A stretch of 64,000 bases of DNA from Sedimentitalea nanhaiensis DSM 24252 (GCF_000473225.1 NZ_KI421509.1:2808868-2872867), one strand, 5' to 3'; shown: positions 49,226 to 58,739, numbered from the stretch's first letter. Numbers and translations are program-made. The notes: generated from the sequence alone by a model not told the origin.

Positions 49226-50284
49226 TCAGTCCATGTAATGTGACGTTACTTCGTTGGCCTGCTCGACCTCTGTGCGGAACAGGTTGAGCAGTTCGACGGC
49301 TTTGGGGTCGCCGCTGTTTTCAATCAACTCGATGACGGCGGGTTGCGCTGCATCGCGGAAACCGGCCCGGTCTTCGTCCGATAGTGCAGACACCTCGATC
49401 TGGTCCACCAGACCCGCCAGTCCCCGGTCAGAGGCCTCGATGACCCGGGCGATGCCTCGGCTGGCCACGACACACGATTCTGCGGCTTTGCGCACAATCG
49501 CCTGCTCTTGTTCGGTCAGGCTATCGTAGAACGCGGACGAGACCATGAATGTGTAAGGCGAGAACAGGTGGTTCGTCAGGGTCATGTAGTCCTGCACCTC
49601 GTACATCTTGTAGGTCGAGATGATCGGGATTGGGTTCATCTGACCATCGATCACACCGGTCTGAAGGCCGGTGTAGACTTCGCCCCAAGCCAGCGGATAG
49701 GCCTGCCCGCCGAGAGACTGAATGGCTGTCTGGTGTGCCGGAACGGTCATTGTCCGGATGCGGATACCCTCGAAATCTGCCAGTGTCCTGATCGGCTTCT
49801 TGGAGTTGGTGATTGCAAAGAAACCACCGGTATCCGGGAAACCAAGAACTTCGACGTCTCCCAGAACTTGCTCGATATCAGCCGCCAGCGCCTCACCGAA
49901 GGCACCATCGAAGACCTCGTAGGTCGACGCGTTGCTGTCAAAGGCGAAAGGCAGGTTCAGAACATCAATCCGGGGGTAATAAGAAGCGATGGCCCCGGTC
50001 GAGGTCAGCGTCGCCTGGATGACGTTGTCACGCAGAAGCTGAACATGCTCGCGCGCATTGCCAAGCTGGTTTGATGGAAATACCTCGGTCGTGATCGATC
50101 CGTTGGATTCCGTTTCAATGATATTGTTGAAAACGGCGGCACAGGCATGTGCGGGGTTCTCCAGTGGATCGGTGATGTTGTCATGCGCGAACTTCAGCAG
50201 TTTCGTATCGGCGGACGACGACGCGGCCGCGACGACCAGTCCTGCGGAAATTGCAATCATAGCAGTTCTGTTGAGTTTGGACAT
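49226..50284 (-). CDS. TRAP transporter solute-binding protein (DctP)
   Basis: The 352-aa protein has a signal peptide (RTAMIAISAGLVVAAASSSA) and the DctP pattern: ITTEVFPSNQLGNAREHVQLL, LADFEGIRIRTMTVPAH with the carboxylate-binding arginine, and EVYTGLQTGVIDGQMNPIP. It belongs to the branch that binds sugar acids such as uronates and aldonates, in agreement with the dgo genes. It is followed by a terminator. Confidence 0.92.
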   Translation of the reverse strand: MSKLNRTAMIAISAGLVVAAASSSADTKLLKFAHDNITDPLENPAHACAAVFNNIIETESNGSITTEVFPSNQLGNAREHVQLLRDNVIQATLTSTGAIASYYPRIDVLNLPFAFDSNASTYEVFDGAFGEALAADIEQVLGDVEVLGFPDTGGFFAITNSKKPIRTLADFEGIRIRTMTVPAHQTAIQSLGGQAYPLAWGEVYTGLQTGVIDGQMNPIPIISTYKMYEVQDYMTLTNHLFSPYTFMVSSAFYDSLTEQEQAIVRKAAESCVVASRGIARVIEASDRGLAGLVDQIEVSALSDEDRAGFRDAAQPAVIELIENSGDPKAVELLNLFRTEVEQANEVTSHYMD

Positions 50285-50350
50285 GAGAGTCTCCTTGTTG
50301 AAATTATTGAATATTTGGCGGGTTAACCGTTCTTGTTTTGGGTTTCCGGA

Positions 50351-51631
50351 TCAGCGAAAACCAAGAGCATTGGGAAGGAACATGACCAGTTTCGGCCAGA
50401 AGGCGAGAACGAACAGAAGCGAGACTTCGGCCAGTAGAAAGGGCCACAGCTTGGCCGCAATCCTTTCGATCCGCTCGCCTGTCACAGACGACAGTACGAA
50501 CAGGCAGGCCCCGACCGGTGGCGTCATGAGTGAGATGTTGAGCGCGGTGACAAAGATGATGCCGGCGTGTATCGGTTGAATCCCGATCTCCGAAGTCAAC
50601 GGGACCAGGATCGGCGCCAGAATAATCAGGATTGCGGTAATATCCATGATCATCCCTATGGCCAGCAGGATGATAATGATAAGGGTCAGAACCATCCAGG
50701 GTTCTGTGGCAACACTGACCACCAGTTCCGCCAGAGCTTGCGGGAAGCGGTTGAAACTGATCCACCACCCCAGCACGGCTGCAAAGGCGATGATGACAAA
50801 GATCACCCCGGTGATGCGGCCGGTTCGGATCAGCATCGTGATCAAATCATGAACCGACAGATTGCGGTAGATGAAGAAGCCAAGGAAGAGCGCATATCCA
50901 ACTGCGATGGAGGCCGCTTCAGTCGGTGTGAACAGGCCACCAAGAATGCCGCCAAGGATAATCGCGGGCATCAGAAGCGCCGTCAGGGAATGGCGTGCCG
51001 CTGCGACCACCTCGATGAACGAGGCCCTTTTACCGGCGACGGGCAGGTTGTTGCGTTTTGCGCCGAACCAGATCACCGCCATGCAGGTCGCGCAGATCAG
51101 GATGCCCGGAATGATTCCGGCCGCGAACAAGCCGCCGACCGAAACCCCCATCAGCGAGCCGTAAACGACCATCAACCCCGACGGCGGAATGGTTGGCCCG
51201 ATGATCGAGCCCGCGGCAGTCACCGCACAGGCATAGTCGCGCCTGTATCCTTCGCGGACCATTTCGGGCACAAGTGTTCGCCCGAAAGCCGCAGCGTCTG
51301 CTGTAGCCGCCCCGCTGAGACCCGCGAAGAAGACCGATGCCAGCATGTTGGTATGGGCAAGACCGCCGCGCAGATGCCCGACGATGGACTGGGCCAGTTT
51401 GACCAGTCGAGAAGTGATCCCGATATGGTTCATGATCTCGCCAGCCAGAATAAAGAACGGCATAGCCAGGAACGGAAAGATGTTCAGCCCGTTGAACATC
51501 TTTCCCGGGGCTTGGGCTGCAAAGCTCGCACCGCCCGTCTGGTACAGTCCGACAAACGCGACAATCCCGATGGCAAAGCCGATTGGCATTCCGAACAAAA
51601 GAAGCACGACGAAAAGCAGCCCGACAATCAT
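50351..51631 (-). CDS. TRAP transporter large permease (DctM)
   Basis: The 426-aa protein has the DctM signature FFAGLSGAATADAAAFGRTLVP, MVREGYRRDYACAVTAAGS and GPTIPPSGLMVVYGSLMGVS. About 11-12 helices are visible. The start overlaps the dctQ stop (ATGA). Confidence 0.94.
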   Translation of the reverse strand: MIVGLLFVVLLLFGMPIGFAIGIVAFVGLYQTGGASFAAQAPGKMFNGLNIFPFLAMPFFILAGEIMNHIGITSRLVKLAQSIVGHLRGGLAHTNMLASVFFAGLSGAATADAAAFGRTLVPEMVREGYRRDYACAVTAAGSIIGPTIPPSGLMVVYGSLMGVSVGGLFAAGIIPGILICATCMAVIWFGAKRNNLPVAGKRASFIEVVAAARHSLTALLMPAIILGGILGGLFTPTEAASIAVGYALFLGFFIYRNLSVHDLITMLIRTGRITGVIFVIIAFAAVLGWWISFNRFPQALAELVVSVATEPWMVLTLIIIILLAIGMIMDITAILIILAPILVPLTSEIGIQPIHAGIIFVTALNISLMTPPVGACLFVLSSVTGERIERIAAKLWPFLLAEVSLLFVLAFWPKLVMFLPNALGFR

Positions 51632-52170
51632 GGTGTGTTCTCCTCTTCAAGGATGTCGTCGGGAGAGCCGCCGACCGCGTAATGTCCCATGTCGCGCAAT
51701 CCGACCAATATGGTCTGGACGATGCACAGCAGTGCGCAGGCCGGAATGGAGGCGAAGGGGATCAAGAGAGTGGCGCCGAGAATTTGCGCCTGCCTTGATG
51801 CACCTTTTTCCGCGAACTCCAGCCCGAAGAAAAACAGCGCGATAAAGAGGAAAAGCACCAGCGCATCGACGCTGATCAGAATCACCGCCTTCAGCCGCAC
51901 GGGCAGGCGCTGAACCATCAGGCCAAGACCGATATGCTCGCGTCGGGCGACACCCGAGGAGACACCCAGCAGGGCCGCCCAGATCATCAGAAAGCGGGCC
52001 AGAACCTCGGGCCATGGCAATTGCCAGTGAAACGCATAGCGATCCAGAACCGCCAGCCAGACGTCCAGAACAAGCAGCACGAGAAGGATCGCGATGACGA
52101 TTTCAACGACGGAATTGATCCGTTGGCTCAAGAGACCCGCGCGTTGTGACAGTGTTGCAAGCGCTGACAT
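51628..52170 (-). CDS. TRAP transporter small permease (DctQ)
   Basis: The 180-aa four-helix protein includes VLLVLDVWLAVLDRYAFHWQ, LPWPEVLARFLMIWAALLGV and SSGVARREHIGLGLMVQRLP, the DctQ motif around the conserved EH. It lies between the enolase-family gene (gap four bases) and dctM. Confidence 0.92.
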   Translation of the reverse strand: MSALATLSQRAGLLSQRINSVVEIVIAILLVLLVLDVWLAVLDRYAFHWQLPWPEVLARFLMIWAALLGVSSGVARREHIGLGLMVQRLPVRLKAVILISVDALVLFLFIALFFFGLEFAEKGASRQAQILGATLLIPFASIPACALLCIVQTILVGLRDMGHYAVGGSPDDILEEENTP

Positions 52171-52174
52171 CCGT

Positions 52175-53323
52175 CTAGCCCCTGTCCGTCACGGTTTTTT
52201 CGGCAGTCTTGAATTTTTCCATCGCGTCGCGGTCGAGCTCGACACCCAGCCCCGGTCCTGTGGGCACGGCAACAAACGGAGGCGTCACGTTTAGCGGTTT
52301 CTTCAGCAAATCGTGCTGACGGATCATGCGGCTGAAAATATCGCTGGGCAATGTACAGGACGGAGCCGCCGCAGCTTGATGAACATACATCGCTTCCAGA
52401 ATGCCCAGATCAATCTCGGACCCGTGCCAGCATGGCAGATTGGCCGTATGAGCAACGTTGTCGAGCTGCTGGAACTTCGCCAGGCCCGCGTTGAAATTGA
52501 ACCCGTCAACCGCGCCATGCTGCAACGCGTTGACAGCGTCATAGGGGCGCTGACCCTGCAGAATGTAGGGAAGGGAGACATGCAGAAAGATTGGGATGCT
52601 GGTCATCGCCCTGAGGCGGGCAAAATCCTGTAGCATCCAGCGTGGCATCGGATCTTCAAGCAGCAGGACATTGCCGATGCCTTCGATCTGACGCGCAATC
52701 CTTTTGGCCTCGCCCAGGTTTTCGAAGCGCTGGTTCGGGTCAAGAATGATTTTCATTCCGGGAGCGTGCTGAGCAATTTCGCTGCAGAGACCCGTCAGAT
52801 CGTCTTCGAGATCGGCCTTGAATTTGATGCAGTCGAAACCCTGATCCTGATAGCCCCGCGCCCAAACGCCTACTTCTGACGTGTGCCTGTGGCTGGACCA
52901 GGCGCCGACACAGACCTTGTCACGCACTGCCCCGCCCAAAAGCCGGTGAAGCGGAACTCCGAGGCATTTGGCGGCGGCATCCCAGATGGCACATTCGAAA
53001 CCATCATACTCCCGGCACAAGGCGATCGGGAGGGATTGCAGGCAGATTTCGGAGACGTCTAAACCGATCAGAGAATGTGCAACCGTTTCGAGCACGCTCC
53101 ACGAATGGTCCCGATAAAACTCGCCAAGCCCTATGACACCGTTTTCAAGTTCCAGCCGGAGGATAACCTTGGGCAACGTATCGAACTGAACGGACCAGCC
53201 CGGTTTCCCCCTGGACGGCAGCATGTGCAACGGCTTGTCGAGGCCGTCAGAGTTGATGACCCCTTCATGCGCTGGAACGACAACTTCTTCAAAATACAAA
53301 GCCTTGATTCTTGTCGCTGTCAT
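52175..53323 (-). CDS. enolase-superfamily (mandelate racemase/muconate lactonising) sugar-acid dehydratase-like enzyme
   Basis: The 382-aa protein has an N-terminal capping domain and a barrel with the Lys-x-Lys pair in CIKFKADL (about 168-170), metal ligands Asp in IILDPNQRF (about 199) and Glu in VLLLEDPMP (about 225). The usual third carboxylate (family: PIxxGE) is replaced by IPIFLHVSLPY, giving a histidine. The acid/base end reads LPCWHGSEIDLGILEA. Start ATG 53323 has GGAGGG upstream. It probably dehydrates an aldonic acid to a 2-keto-3-deoxy acid for DgoK/DgoA. The exact substrate is open. Confidence 0.82.
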   Translation of the reverse strand: MTATRIKALYFEEVVVPAHEGVINSDGLDKPLHMLPSRGKPGWSVQFDTLPKVILRLELENGVIGLGEFYRDHSWSVLETVAHSLIGLDVSEICLQSLPIALCREYDGFECAIWDAAAKCLGVPLHRLLGGAVRDKVCVGAWSSHRHTSEVGVWARGYQDQGFDCIKFKADLEDDLTGLCSEIAQHAPGMKIILDPNQRFENLGEAKRIARQIEGIGNVLLLEDPMPRWMLQDFARLRAMTSIPIFLHVSLPYILQGQRPYDAVNALQHGAVDGFNFNAGLAKFQQLDNVAHTANLPCWHGSEIDLGILEAMYVHQAAAAPSCTLPSDIFSRMIRQHDLLKKPLNVTPPFVAVPTGPGLGVELDRDAMEKFKTAEKTVTDRG

Positions 53324-53361
53324 TTTGAACCCTCCCAGTTCGCCATTGCATAACACGATTT

Positions 53362-53405
53362 TGTAGCATTACAAACGTTTTTGTTATTTAGTATGTATTA
53401 CTACA
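53362..53405. promoter_or_regulatory. paired TGTA-N4-TACA palindromes between the enolase operon and rpiR
   Basis: TGTAGCATTACA (53362-53373) and TGTATTACTACA (53394-53405) share the same dyad, with centres 32 bases apart (three helical turns). They lie in the AT-rich divergent promoter region. They are candidate operators of the RpiR regulator. Confidence 0.6.
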
Positions 53406-53412
53406 TTCTGTT

Positions 53413-54369
53413 TTGTCTGTGTTTTTGGTGCTAGGCTCCGACAAATGTAAGCATAACGCGGGAACCGGAAATTTGGGCGACATCAAAACTTCATATGATG
53501 AGCGATTGCTTGGATCGATTGAACGCATCTCTGCGACATTGCGGCATGCCGAGCGAAAGGTGGCAGACGTGATCATGACCGATCCGGAGCAGGTCATGTC
53601 CCTGAGCATCAAGGCTTTTGCCGCGCGGGCCGAGGTCAGCGAGCCCACGGTTTTGAGGTTTGTCCGCAAACTGGGATGCAGCGGATACTCCGACTTTAAA
53701 TTGCGGCTGGCCCGGGAAACGGCTGTCGCAAAAATGTATATCGACGCACCCAGCGTGGCCGCCAACACCAATGTCAGCGACATCGTCACGCGAATGAGCG
53801 AGGCTGCCAAGGCGGCTCTCGATCAGGCCACCAATGAACTGGACACTCAAGTTCTCGAAGCCATCGCAACGGCACTCAACGAGAGCAGGCGCGTTTTTTG
53901 TTTTGGAACCGGCGGCACATCAGCCATCCTCGCAGAAGAGGCCGAAAATCGGTTTTTCCGCTTGGGATTGTCCGTTCAGGCCACCTCGGACGGGTATCGA
54001 CAGCAGATGACCGCTGCTGTGTCCGGACCCGGAGATGTCCTTCTCGTGTTTTCCGTAACAGGCCGTCCCACTCACCTGGTTTCTTGCGCGGCAGATGCAA
54101 GCGCCAACGGCGCAAAGGTCATTGCGATCACACGTCCGGAAAGCCCGTTGGCAGAACAGGCACACCTCGTTCTGACGATGGATACCGTCGATCAGGAAGC
54201 ATTCTACAACTTGCCGAACCAAGCCCGCTATGCACAGCTTTTTGCCCTTGATTGCATCGCGGGTCATCTTGCAATCTTGCGAAGCGAGAGCGCCGAAAAT
54301 CTCAGCAGGATACGCTTGACGCTCAGCCGACTGCACGGCCATGTGGAGCGCCAACCGATCGGCGATTGA
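53413..54369 (+). CDS. MurR/RpiR-family transcriptional regulator
   Basis: The protein has an N-terminal helix-turn-helix (SIKAFAARAEVSEPTVLRFV, then RKLGCSGYSDFKLRLARE) and a C-terminal SIS sugar-phosphate domain (VFCFGTGGTSAILAEEAENR, VLLVFSVTGRPTHLV). It is divergent from the sugar-acid operon and likely responds to a phosphorylated intermediate such as KDPGal. The start is uncertain: the frame opens with TTG 53413, but TTG 53473 leaves the palindromes outside the coding region and fits family ends better. Confidence 0.87.
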   Translation: MSVFLVLGSDKCKHNAGTGNLGDIKTSYDERLLGSIERISATLRHAERKVADVIMTDPEQVMSLSIKAFAARAEVSEPTVLRFVRKLGCSGYSDFKLRLARETAVAKMYIDAPSVAANTNVSDIVTRMSEAAKAALDQATNELDTQVLEAIATALNESRRVFCFGTGGTSAILAEEAENRFFRLGLSVQATSDGYRQQMTAAVSGPGDVLLVFSVTGRPTHLVSCAADASANGAKVIAITRPESPLAEQAHLVLTMDTVDQEAFYNLPNQARYAQLFALDCIAGHLAILRSESAENLSRIRLTLSRLHGHVERQPIGD

Positions 54370-54634
54370 TCCAAAAGAAATGCGCGGATGTTGGTTGAAC
54401 TTTTACAGCCCCCAACATCAGAGAACTGTTATTTAGCCCGATAATGTGATGACGATTTTCCGAAAGCGGACATTTGTGCAACCTCAGTGAAATGGCGCTT
54501 CGCCCCGCGACCTGATTGTAACGGCAAGGCGCGGCGAAAGGCCGGTTACAGAACCGGTACTTTCGACGCTGGTTAACGACCGCTCTGGGGAAAGTGGCAG
54601 CGGAGGTCTGCAATCGTCATGCAGGCAATGGCCG

Positions 54635-55480
54635 TCACGCCGGGGCTCCCGTCTTCGGGGCGGCGTTCATTATGACGCTCAGCCTGCGCACGATGGCTAT
54701 GATTGCGACCTTGGCGGGCTTTCCACGCTCACGCAATCGATGTGCAAACGATTGTATCATCGGATCGTATTACAGCGTTGAAAGTGCGGCCATATAGAGG
54801 CTCGCCCTGACCTCTCGCCTTCCGCCTGATATACGACGGTGCCCTTTCATCGCTCCTGAATCCTGGGTGTGCGGCGCAAGGCCAGCAATGGCCGCTGCTT
54901 CGCCTGTTGTCGGTGAGCCGGGTTCCGGCACACAGGCAAGGCAGGCCGCAGCAGTCTTGGGGTCGGCGCCAATCACCGATGTCAGACGATCCGACTTCCG
55001 CCGAAACTCTGGTGTTGCGGCGACCAGCGTGGCGATTTGGGTGTCCAGCTCACTCGTTTCCTTGGACATAGTCCGAACATGGCGCTTCAATGATTGCTCT
55101 ACCGCTTTGATTTGTGGATGTTCCAGTCTGTTTTGTTCAGTACGGATCACCTGGGCAAGATCATCGCGCCGCCGCCGCAAGCCGCGAAGCTCGACCGTTT
55201 CTTAGCTCGGTGGCTGCCATAAACGCAGCTCATGCGGCTTTGCTGCAAAGAGTGCCAGCATCCTTGCGTCCACTGAATCTGTTTTGGCAGAGAGGTCTAG
55301 ATACGTTGCAATGTTCCGGGTGCGCGCGATGCCCAGGCAAACGTTCGATCGCCGCCGCGCAATTCGGGATCGTCATCTGGCGATCATCTGGCACGCTGTG
55401 AACCGTCAGGCTGGCTTTGAAAGCTACGAATGCAATGATGTTGGCGATCTACCTCGCCCGAAATACGGCTCATATCGTTG
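54635..55480 (-). pseudogene. IS110-family transposase, decayed
   Basis: Pieces of one IS110-type protein lie in order on the minus strand: SVPDDRQMTIPNCAAAIERL, then LDLSAKTDSVDARMLALF, AKPHELRLWQPPS followed by an in-frame TAA, LRRRRDDLAQVIRTEQNRL, ISGGRREVRASLYMAAL and, in another frame, RLRERGKPAKVAIIAIVRRL. Two or more frameshifts, the nonsense codon and a shortened N-terminus make it dead. It separates the sugar-acid island from the thiolase gene. Confidence 0.82.
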
Positions 55481-55683
55481 TCGTTGTCCCTGATCATGCC
55501 TTCTACCGTTCGGATGGCCGGACAGACGTGACGGGTGGCAAGAAATTTTGCCACCGCAGACCGGATCATTCCTCGGGGTGGCCCGCCCGCCACCAGCTCT
55601 CGGATGGCTATCCGGAACCCGGCCGACTTCATTCTCTCAGAGAAGAAACGGGAAGCAATGTCTTACGCATAATCCTCGGGGGT

Positions 55684-55712
55684 GCCGGGGGGGGGGCAGA
55701 CAGCCCCCCGGC
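55684..55712 (-). terminator. GC-rich hairpin downstream of the thiolase gene
   Basis: GCCGGGGGG pairs with CCCCCCGGC, around a short loop, eight bases past the stop on the minus strand. The run of ten G on the plus strand is prone to length variation. No T-run. Confidence 0.55.
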
Positions 55713-55719
55713 TTTGGTT

Positions 55720-56895
55720 TCAAAGCCGCTCGATGGCCAGAGCGATGCCTTGTCCGCCACCGATGCACATGGTGATCAGGCCTTTGGTTCCGCCCGTCCG
55801 CTCCAGTTCATACAGTGTTTTCACCGTGATGATGGCACCGGTCGCGCCAACCGGGTGGCCCAACGCAATCGCGCCCCCGTTCGGGTTCACGCGGGCCGGG
55901 TCCAGGCCCAGTTCGTTGTTGACTGCCAGCGCTTGCGCCGCAAACGCCTCGTTGCTTTCGATCACGTCGAAATCGCCAATCGAAAGCCCGGTGCGTCTAA
56001 GCAGGTTTTGAACCGCGGGAATGGGTCCGACGCCCATCACTTCGGGGCGTACACCGGCATGGGCATAGCCCAGAATCCGCGCCCTGGGCGTCAGACCTGC
56101 CTTCTCGGCGGCATTTGCAGTGGCCAGCACGATGGCGGCGGCGCCGTCATTGATGCCACTGGAATTGCCCGCAGTGACGGTGCCGTCCTTCTTGAACACG
56201 GTTCGCAGCCCGGCCAGGGCTTCGGCCGTTGTGGCCTTGGGGTGTTCGTCGACCTTGAAATCCACCATGTCGCGGCGAACCTTGACCTGGACCGGGACAA
56301 TCTGGCTGTCAAATACCCCGGCTTCGATGGCGGCGGCGGCGCGCTGCTGGCTGGTCATCGCAAAAGCGTCCTGCGCCTCGCGGGTAATCTGGTGCTCGGC
56401 GGCGACGTTTTCCGCCGTCACACCCATATGCCCGGTGCCGAACGGACAGTTCAGAGCGCCCAGCATCATGTCCAGCGCGCTGGCGTCGCCCATCTTTTGC
56501 CCCCAACGGGCGGCCGGCACGATGAACGGGCTGCGGGACATGCTTTCCGCCCCGCCTGCCAGCGCAAATTCCGCATCGCCCTGCATCAACGACTGAACGG
56601 CGGACACGATGGCCTGCGCCCCGGACCCGCAAAGGCGGTTGACGTTCATCGCAGGCGTGCCCGCAGGCACCCCTGCCTGCATCGCGGCGACGCGCGACAG
56701 GTACATGTCCCGCGGTTCGGTGTTGATCACATGGCCAAAGACCACATTGCCGATCTGGCCCGGCTCTACGCCCGAACGTTCCATTGCGGCCTTACTGGCC
56801 ACCGTCGCCAAATCTATTGGCGCGGTGCTGGCCAAGGCCCCGCCAAAGGTTCCGATGGCAGTGCGGGCACCGTCCAGAATCACGATATCGGTCAT
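55720..56895 (-). CDS. acetyl-CoA C-acetyltransferase (thiolase)
   Basis: The 391-aa enzyme has the active cysteine in NVNRLCGSGAQAIVSAV (about 88), GNSSGINDGAAAIVLA, NPNGGAIALGHPVGATGA with the active histidine and the second cysteine in MCIGGGQGIA. It condenses two acetyl-CoA or cleaves acetoacetyl-CoA, and could use acetoacetate-derived CoA ester from the homogentisate route. Start ATG 56895 (MTDIVILDG) has AGGAGA at correct spacing. Confidence 0.93.
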   Translation of the reverse strand: MTDIVILDGARTAIGTFGGALASTAPIDLATVASKAAMERSGVEPGQIGNVVFGHVINTEPRDMYLSRVAAMQAGVPAGTPAMNVNRLCGSGAQAIVSAVQSLMQGDAEFALAGGAESMSRSPFIVPAARWGQKMGDASALDMMLGALNCPFGTGHMGVTAENVAAEHQITREAQDAFAMTSQQRAAAAIEAGVFDSQIVPVQVKVRRDMVDFKVDEHPKATTAEALAGLRTVFKKDGTVTAGNSSGINDGAAAIVLATANAAEKAGLTPRARILGYAHAGVRPEVMGVGPIPAVQNLLRRTGLSIGDFDVIESNEAFAAQALAVNNELGLDPARVNPNGGAIALGHPVGATGAIITVKTLYELERTGGTKGLITMCIGGGQGIALAIERL

Positions 56896-56952
56896 GTTCA
56901 TTCTCCTGTTGCGTTTTCGATCCGGCCATTTGCCGGGCATTTGGCTGTCGCA

Positions 56953-56993
56953 ACGGTACCGGATCTTTGCGGCGTCACAAGACCCGGTACCGT
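56953..56993 (-). terminator. 10-bp perfect dyad between GST and thiolase genes
   Basis: ACGGTACCGG (56953-56962) and CCGGTACCGT (56984-56993) are perfect inverted repeats flanking 21 bases. Placed 25 bases past the GST stop and 58 before the thiolase start, it could terminate the GST transcript or be an operator. Confidence 0.5.
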
Positions 56994-57017
56994 GCAACTT
57001 GCGTTCTCGACCCCGCG

Positions 57018-57899
57018 TCAGATCTCGGCTGGCTCGCCGATCTTGTCCTGGGTCCGGGTGTCGAAATCGCTGGCATCGTGACGTTCATGCAGTTGCGTTT
57101 CAGGTTCGCCAAAGGTTCGATTGACCATACGACCACGCTGAACCGCCGGACGCGCGTCGATGGCATTGGCCCAACGCAGCACGTTGGTATAGCTTTCCGC
57201 ATCGAGGAACTGGGCCGCGCCATATTGACGCCCCAGCACCAGCTGACCATACCAGGCCCAGACCGCAATGTCGGCGATCGTATAGTCTTCGCCGACCAGA
57301 TAGGTGTTGTCGGCAAGCTGGCGGTCCAGCACGTCCAACTGGCGCTTTACCTCCATCGCAAACCGGTTGATCGGGTATTCCATCTTGGTCGGCGCATAGG
57401 CATAGAAATGACCGAACCCGCCGCCCAGATAGGGCGCGCTGCCCATCTGCCAGAACAGCCAGGACAGCATCTCGGCTCGCTTTGCGGGGTCCGAGGGCAG
57501 GAAGGCACCGAACTTCTCGGCCAGATGTAACAGGATAGCGCCGCTTTCAAACACCCGGGTCGGTGGGGTGGTGGTGTGATCCATCAACGCCGGAATCTTG
57601 CTGTTCGGGTTCACCGCCACAAAGCCGCTGCCGAATTGATCGCCATCTCCGATGTTGATCAGCCACGCGTCATATTCCGCATCTGCGTGCCCGGCTGCCA
57701 GCAGTTCCTCGAACAGGACGGTGACCTTGACGCCATTGGGTGTGGCCAGCGAATACAACTGATAGGGATGTTTGCCGACCTCCAACACCTTGTCGTGGGT
57801 CGGGCCGGCAATCGGGCGGTTGATGCTGGCGAATCTGCCGCCGCTTTCGGTGTCCCAGGTCCACACTTCGGGCGGGATGTATTCGGCTTGATCGGTCAT
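57018..57899 (-). CDS. yghU: YghU-type glutathione S-transferase/disulfide-bond oxidoreductase
   Basis: The 293-aa protein has the YghU layout: the N-terminal extension PPEVWTWDTESGGRFASINR, the thioredoxin-like domain with HPYQLYSLATPNGVKVTVLFEE, NPNSKIPALMDH and FESGAILLHLAEKFG, and a helical domain with FGHFYAYAPTKMEYPINRF. Such proteins bind two glutathiones and reduce disulfides or peroxides. Start 57899 has AGGAGA upstream. Confidence 0.9.
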   Translation of the reverse strand: MTDQAEYIPPEVWTWDTESGGRFASINRPIAGPTHDKVLEVGKHPYQLYSLATPNGVKVTVLFEELLAAGHADAEYDAWLINIGDGDQFGSGFVAVNPNSKIPALMDHTTTPPTRVFESGAILLHLAEKFGAFLPSDPAKRAEMLSWLFWQMGSAPYLGGGFGHFYAYAPTKMEYPINRFAMEVKRQLDVLDRQLADNTYLVGEDYTIADIAVWAWYGQLVLGRQYGAAQFLDAESYTNVLRWANAIDARPAVQRGRMVNRTFGEPETQLHERHDASDFDTRTQDKIGEPAEI

Positions 57900-58048
57900 G
57901 TCGCACGTCTCCTGAAAAGTGATGCGCGCACATTTACGGTTGGAGGCGAGATTGTCCATTGCCGCAGTTGTGCAGCCATTCGCGATGCGACCTTCGCAAA
58001 TGCAAATGCAGGTTCAATGGCCTGCGGCGAATCGCGCTGTCGACGCGA

Positions 58049-58297
58049 TCAAGGTGCCTGTTTCTGGTCGCCATCCTTTGGCGGCACGGGGTCATAACCG
58101 GACCCGCCAAAGGGGTGGCAGCGACCAATGCGGCGGGCAGCCAGCCAGCCGCCCTTCAGCGCGCCGTGTCGTTCCAGCGCCTCAAGCGCATAGGCTGAAC
58201 AGGTCGGTTGATAGCGGCAGTTAAAGCCGACCCAGGGCGAAAAAACCAGACGGTAGGCGCGCACCGGAAGGGCGAAGATCTTCGCCAGCGGGGTCAT
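58049..58297 (-). CDS. yidD: membrane protein insertion efficiency factor YidD
   Basis: The 82-aa protein has [20 protein letters not shown] with the two conserved cysteines, then [22 protein letters not shown] and [14 protein letters not shown], the complete YidD signature. It helps YidC insert inner-membrane proteins. It overlaps the rnpA stop (ATGA). yidC does not follow, although it often does. Confidence 0.95.
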   Translation of the reverse strand: MTPLAKIFALPVRAYRLVFSPWVGFNCRYQPTCSAYALEALERHGALKGGWLAARRIGRCHPFGGSGYDPVPPKDGDQKQAP

Positions 58298-58716
58298 GTC
58301 ACGCCGTGCACCTTGCGCAGGGCATAGCGCAGATCACCCAACAGCGCCTCGAACGGGCGGCTGGCGGTGGCTTCGGCGCGGCCGATCAGGACATAGTCCC
58401 AACCGTCCAGCGCATGGTCCGGCAGCACCAGGCGGGCAGCCGCGCGCAGGCGCCGTTTTGCGCGATTGCGCGCCACGGCATTGCCAACCTTTTTCGAGCA
58501 GGTAAACCCCACACGAATGCCCGCGGCCTCACCGGCGGCGCGCTTGCGTCCTTGTAGCATCATGCCACCGGTTCCCTGACGCCGCGCGCGTGCAGCGCGC
58601 AGAAAATCTGCGCGCTTTATCAGCGTGGTCAAGGGGGTGGCCGCAGAAACGGACACCGCCGGGGGCATGTTTTCCGGGGTGGCCGTGCCTGTCCCGGAAG
58701 CCCTCGGCGGTGTCAT
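58294..58716 (-). CDS. rnpA: ribonuclease P protein component
   Basis: The protein has [37 protein letters not shown] (the RNR motif, about 74-96) and [18 protein letters not shown]. It assists the RNA subunit in trimming tRNA 5' ends. The start is uncertain: ATG 58716 gives 140 aa with a long low-complexity N-terminus, and ATG 58668 gives 124 aa. It follows rpmH by 23 bases. Confidence 0.94.
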   Translation of the reverse strand: MTPPRASGTGTATPENMPPAVSVSAATPLTTLIKRADFLRAARARRQGTGGMMLQGRKRAAGEAAGIRVGFTCSKKVGNAVARNRAKRRLRAAARLVLPDHALDGWDYVLIGRAEATASRPFEALLGDLRYALRKVHGVT

Positions 58717-58739
58717 GTCCGTCAGAACGTTCGCTGCGC

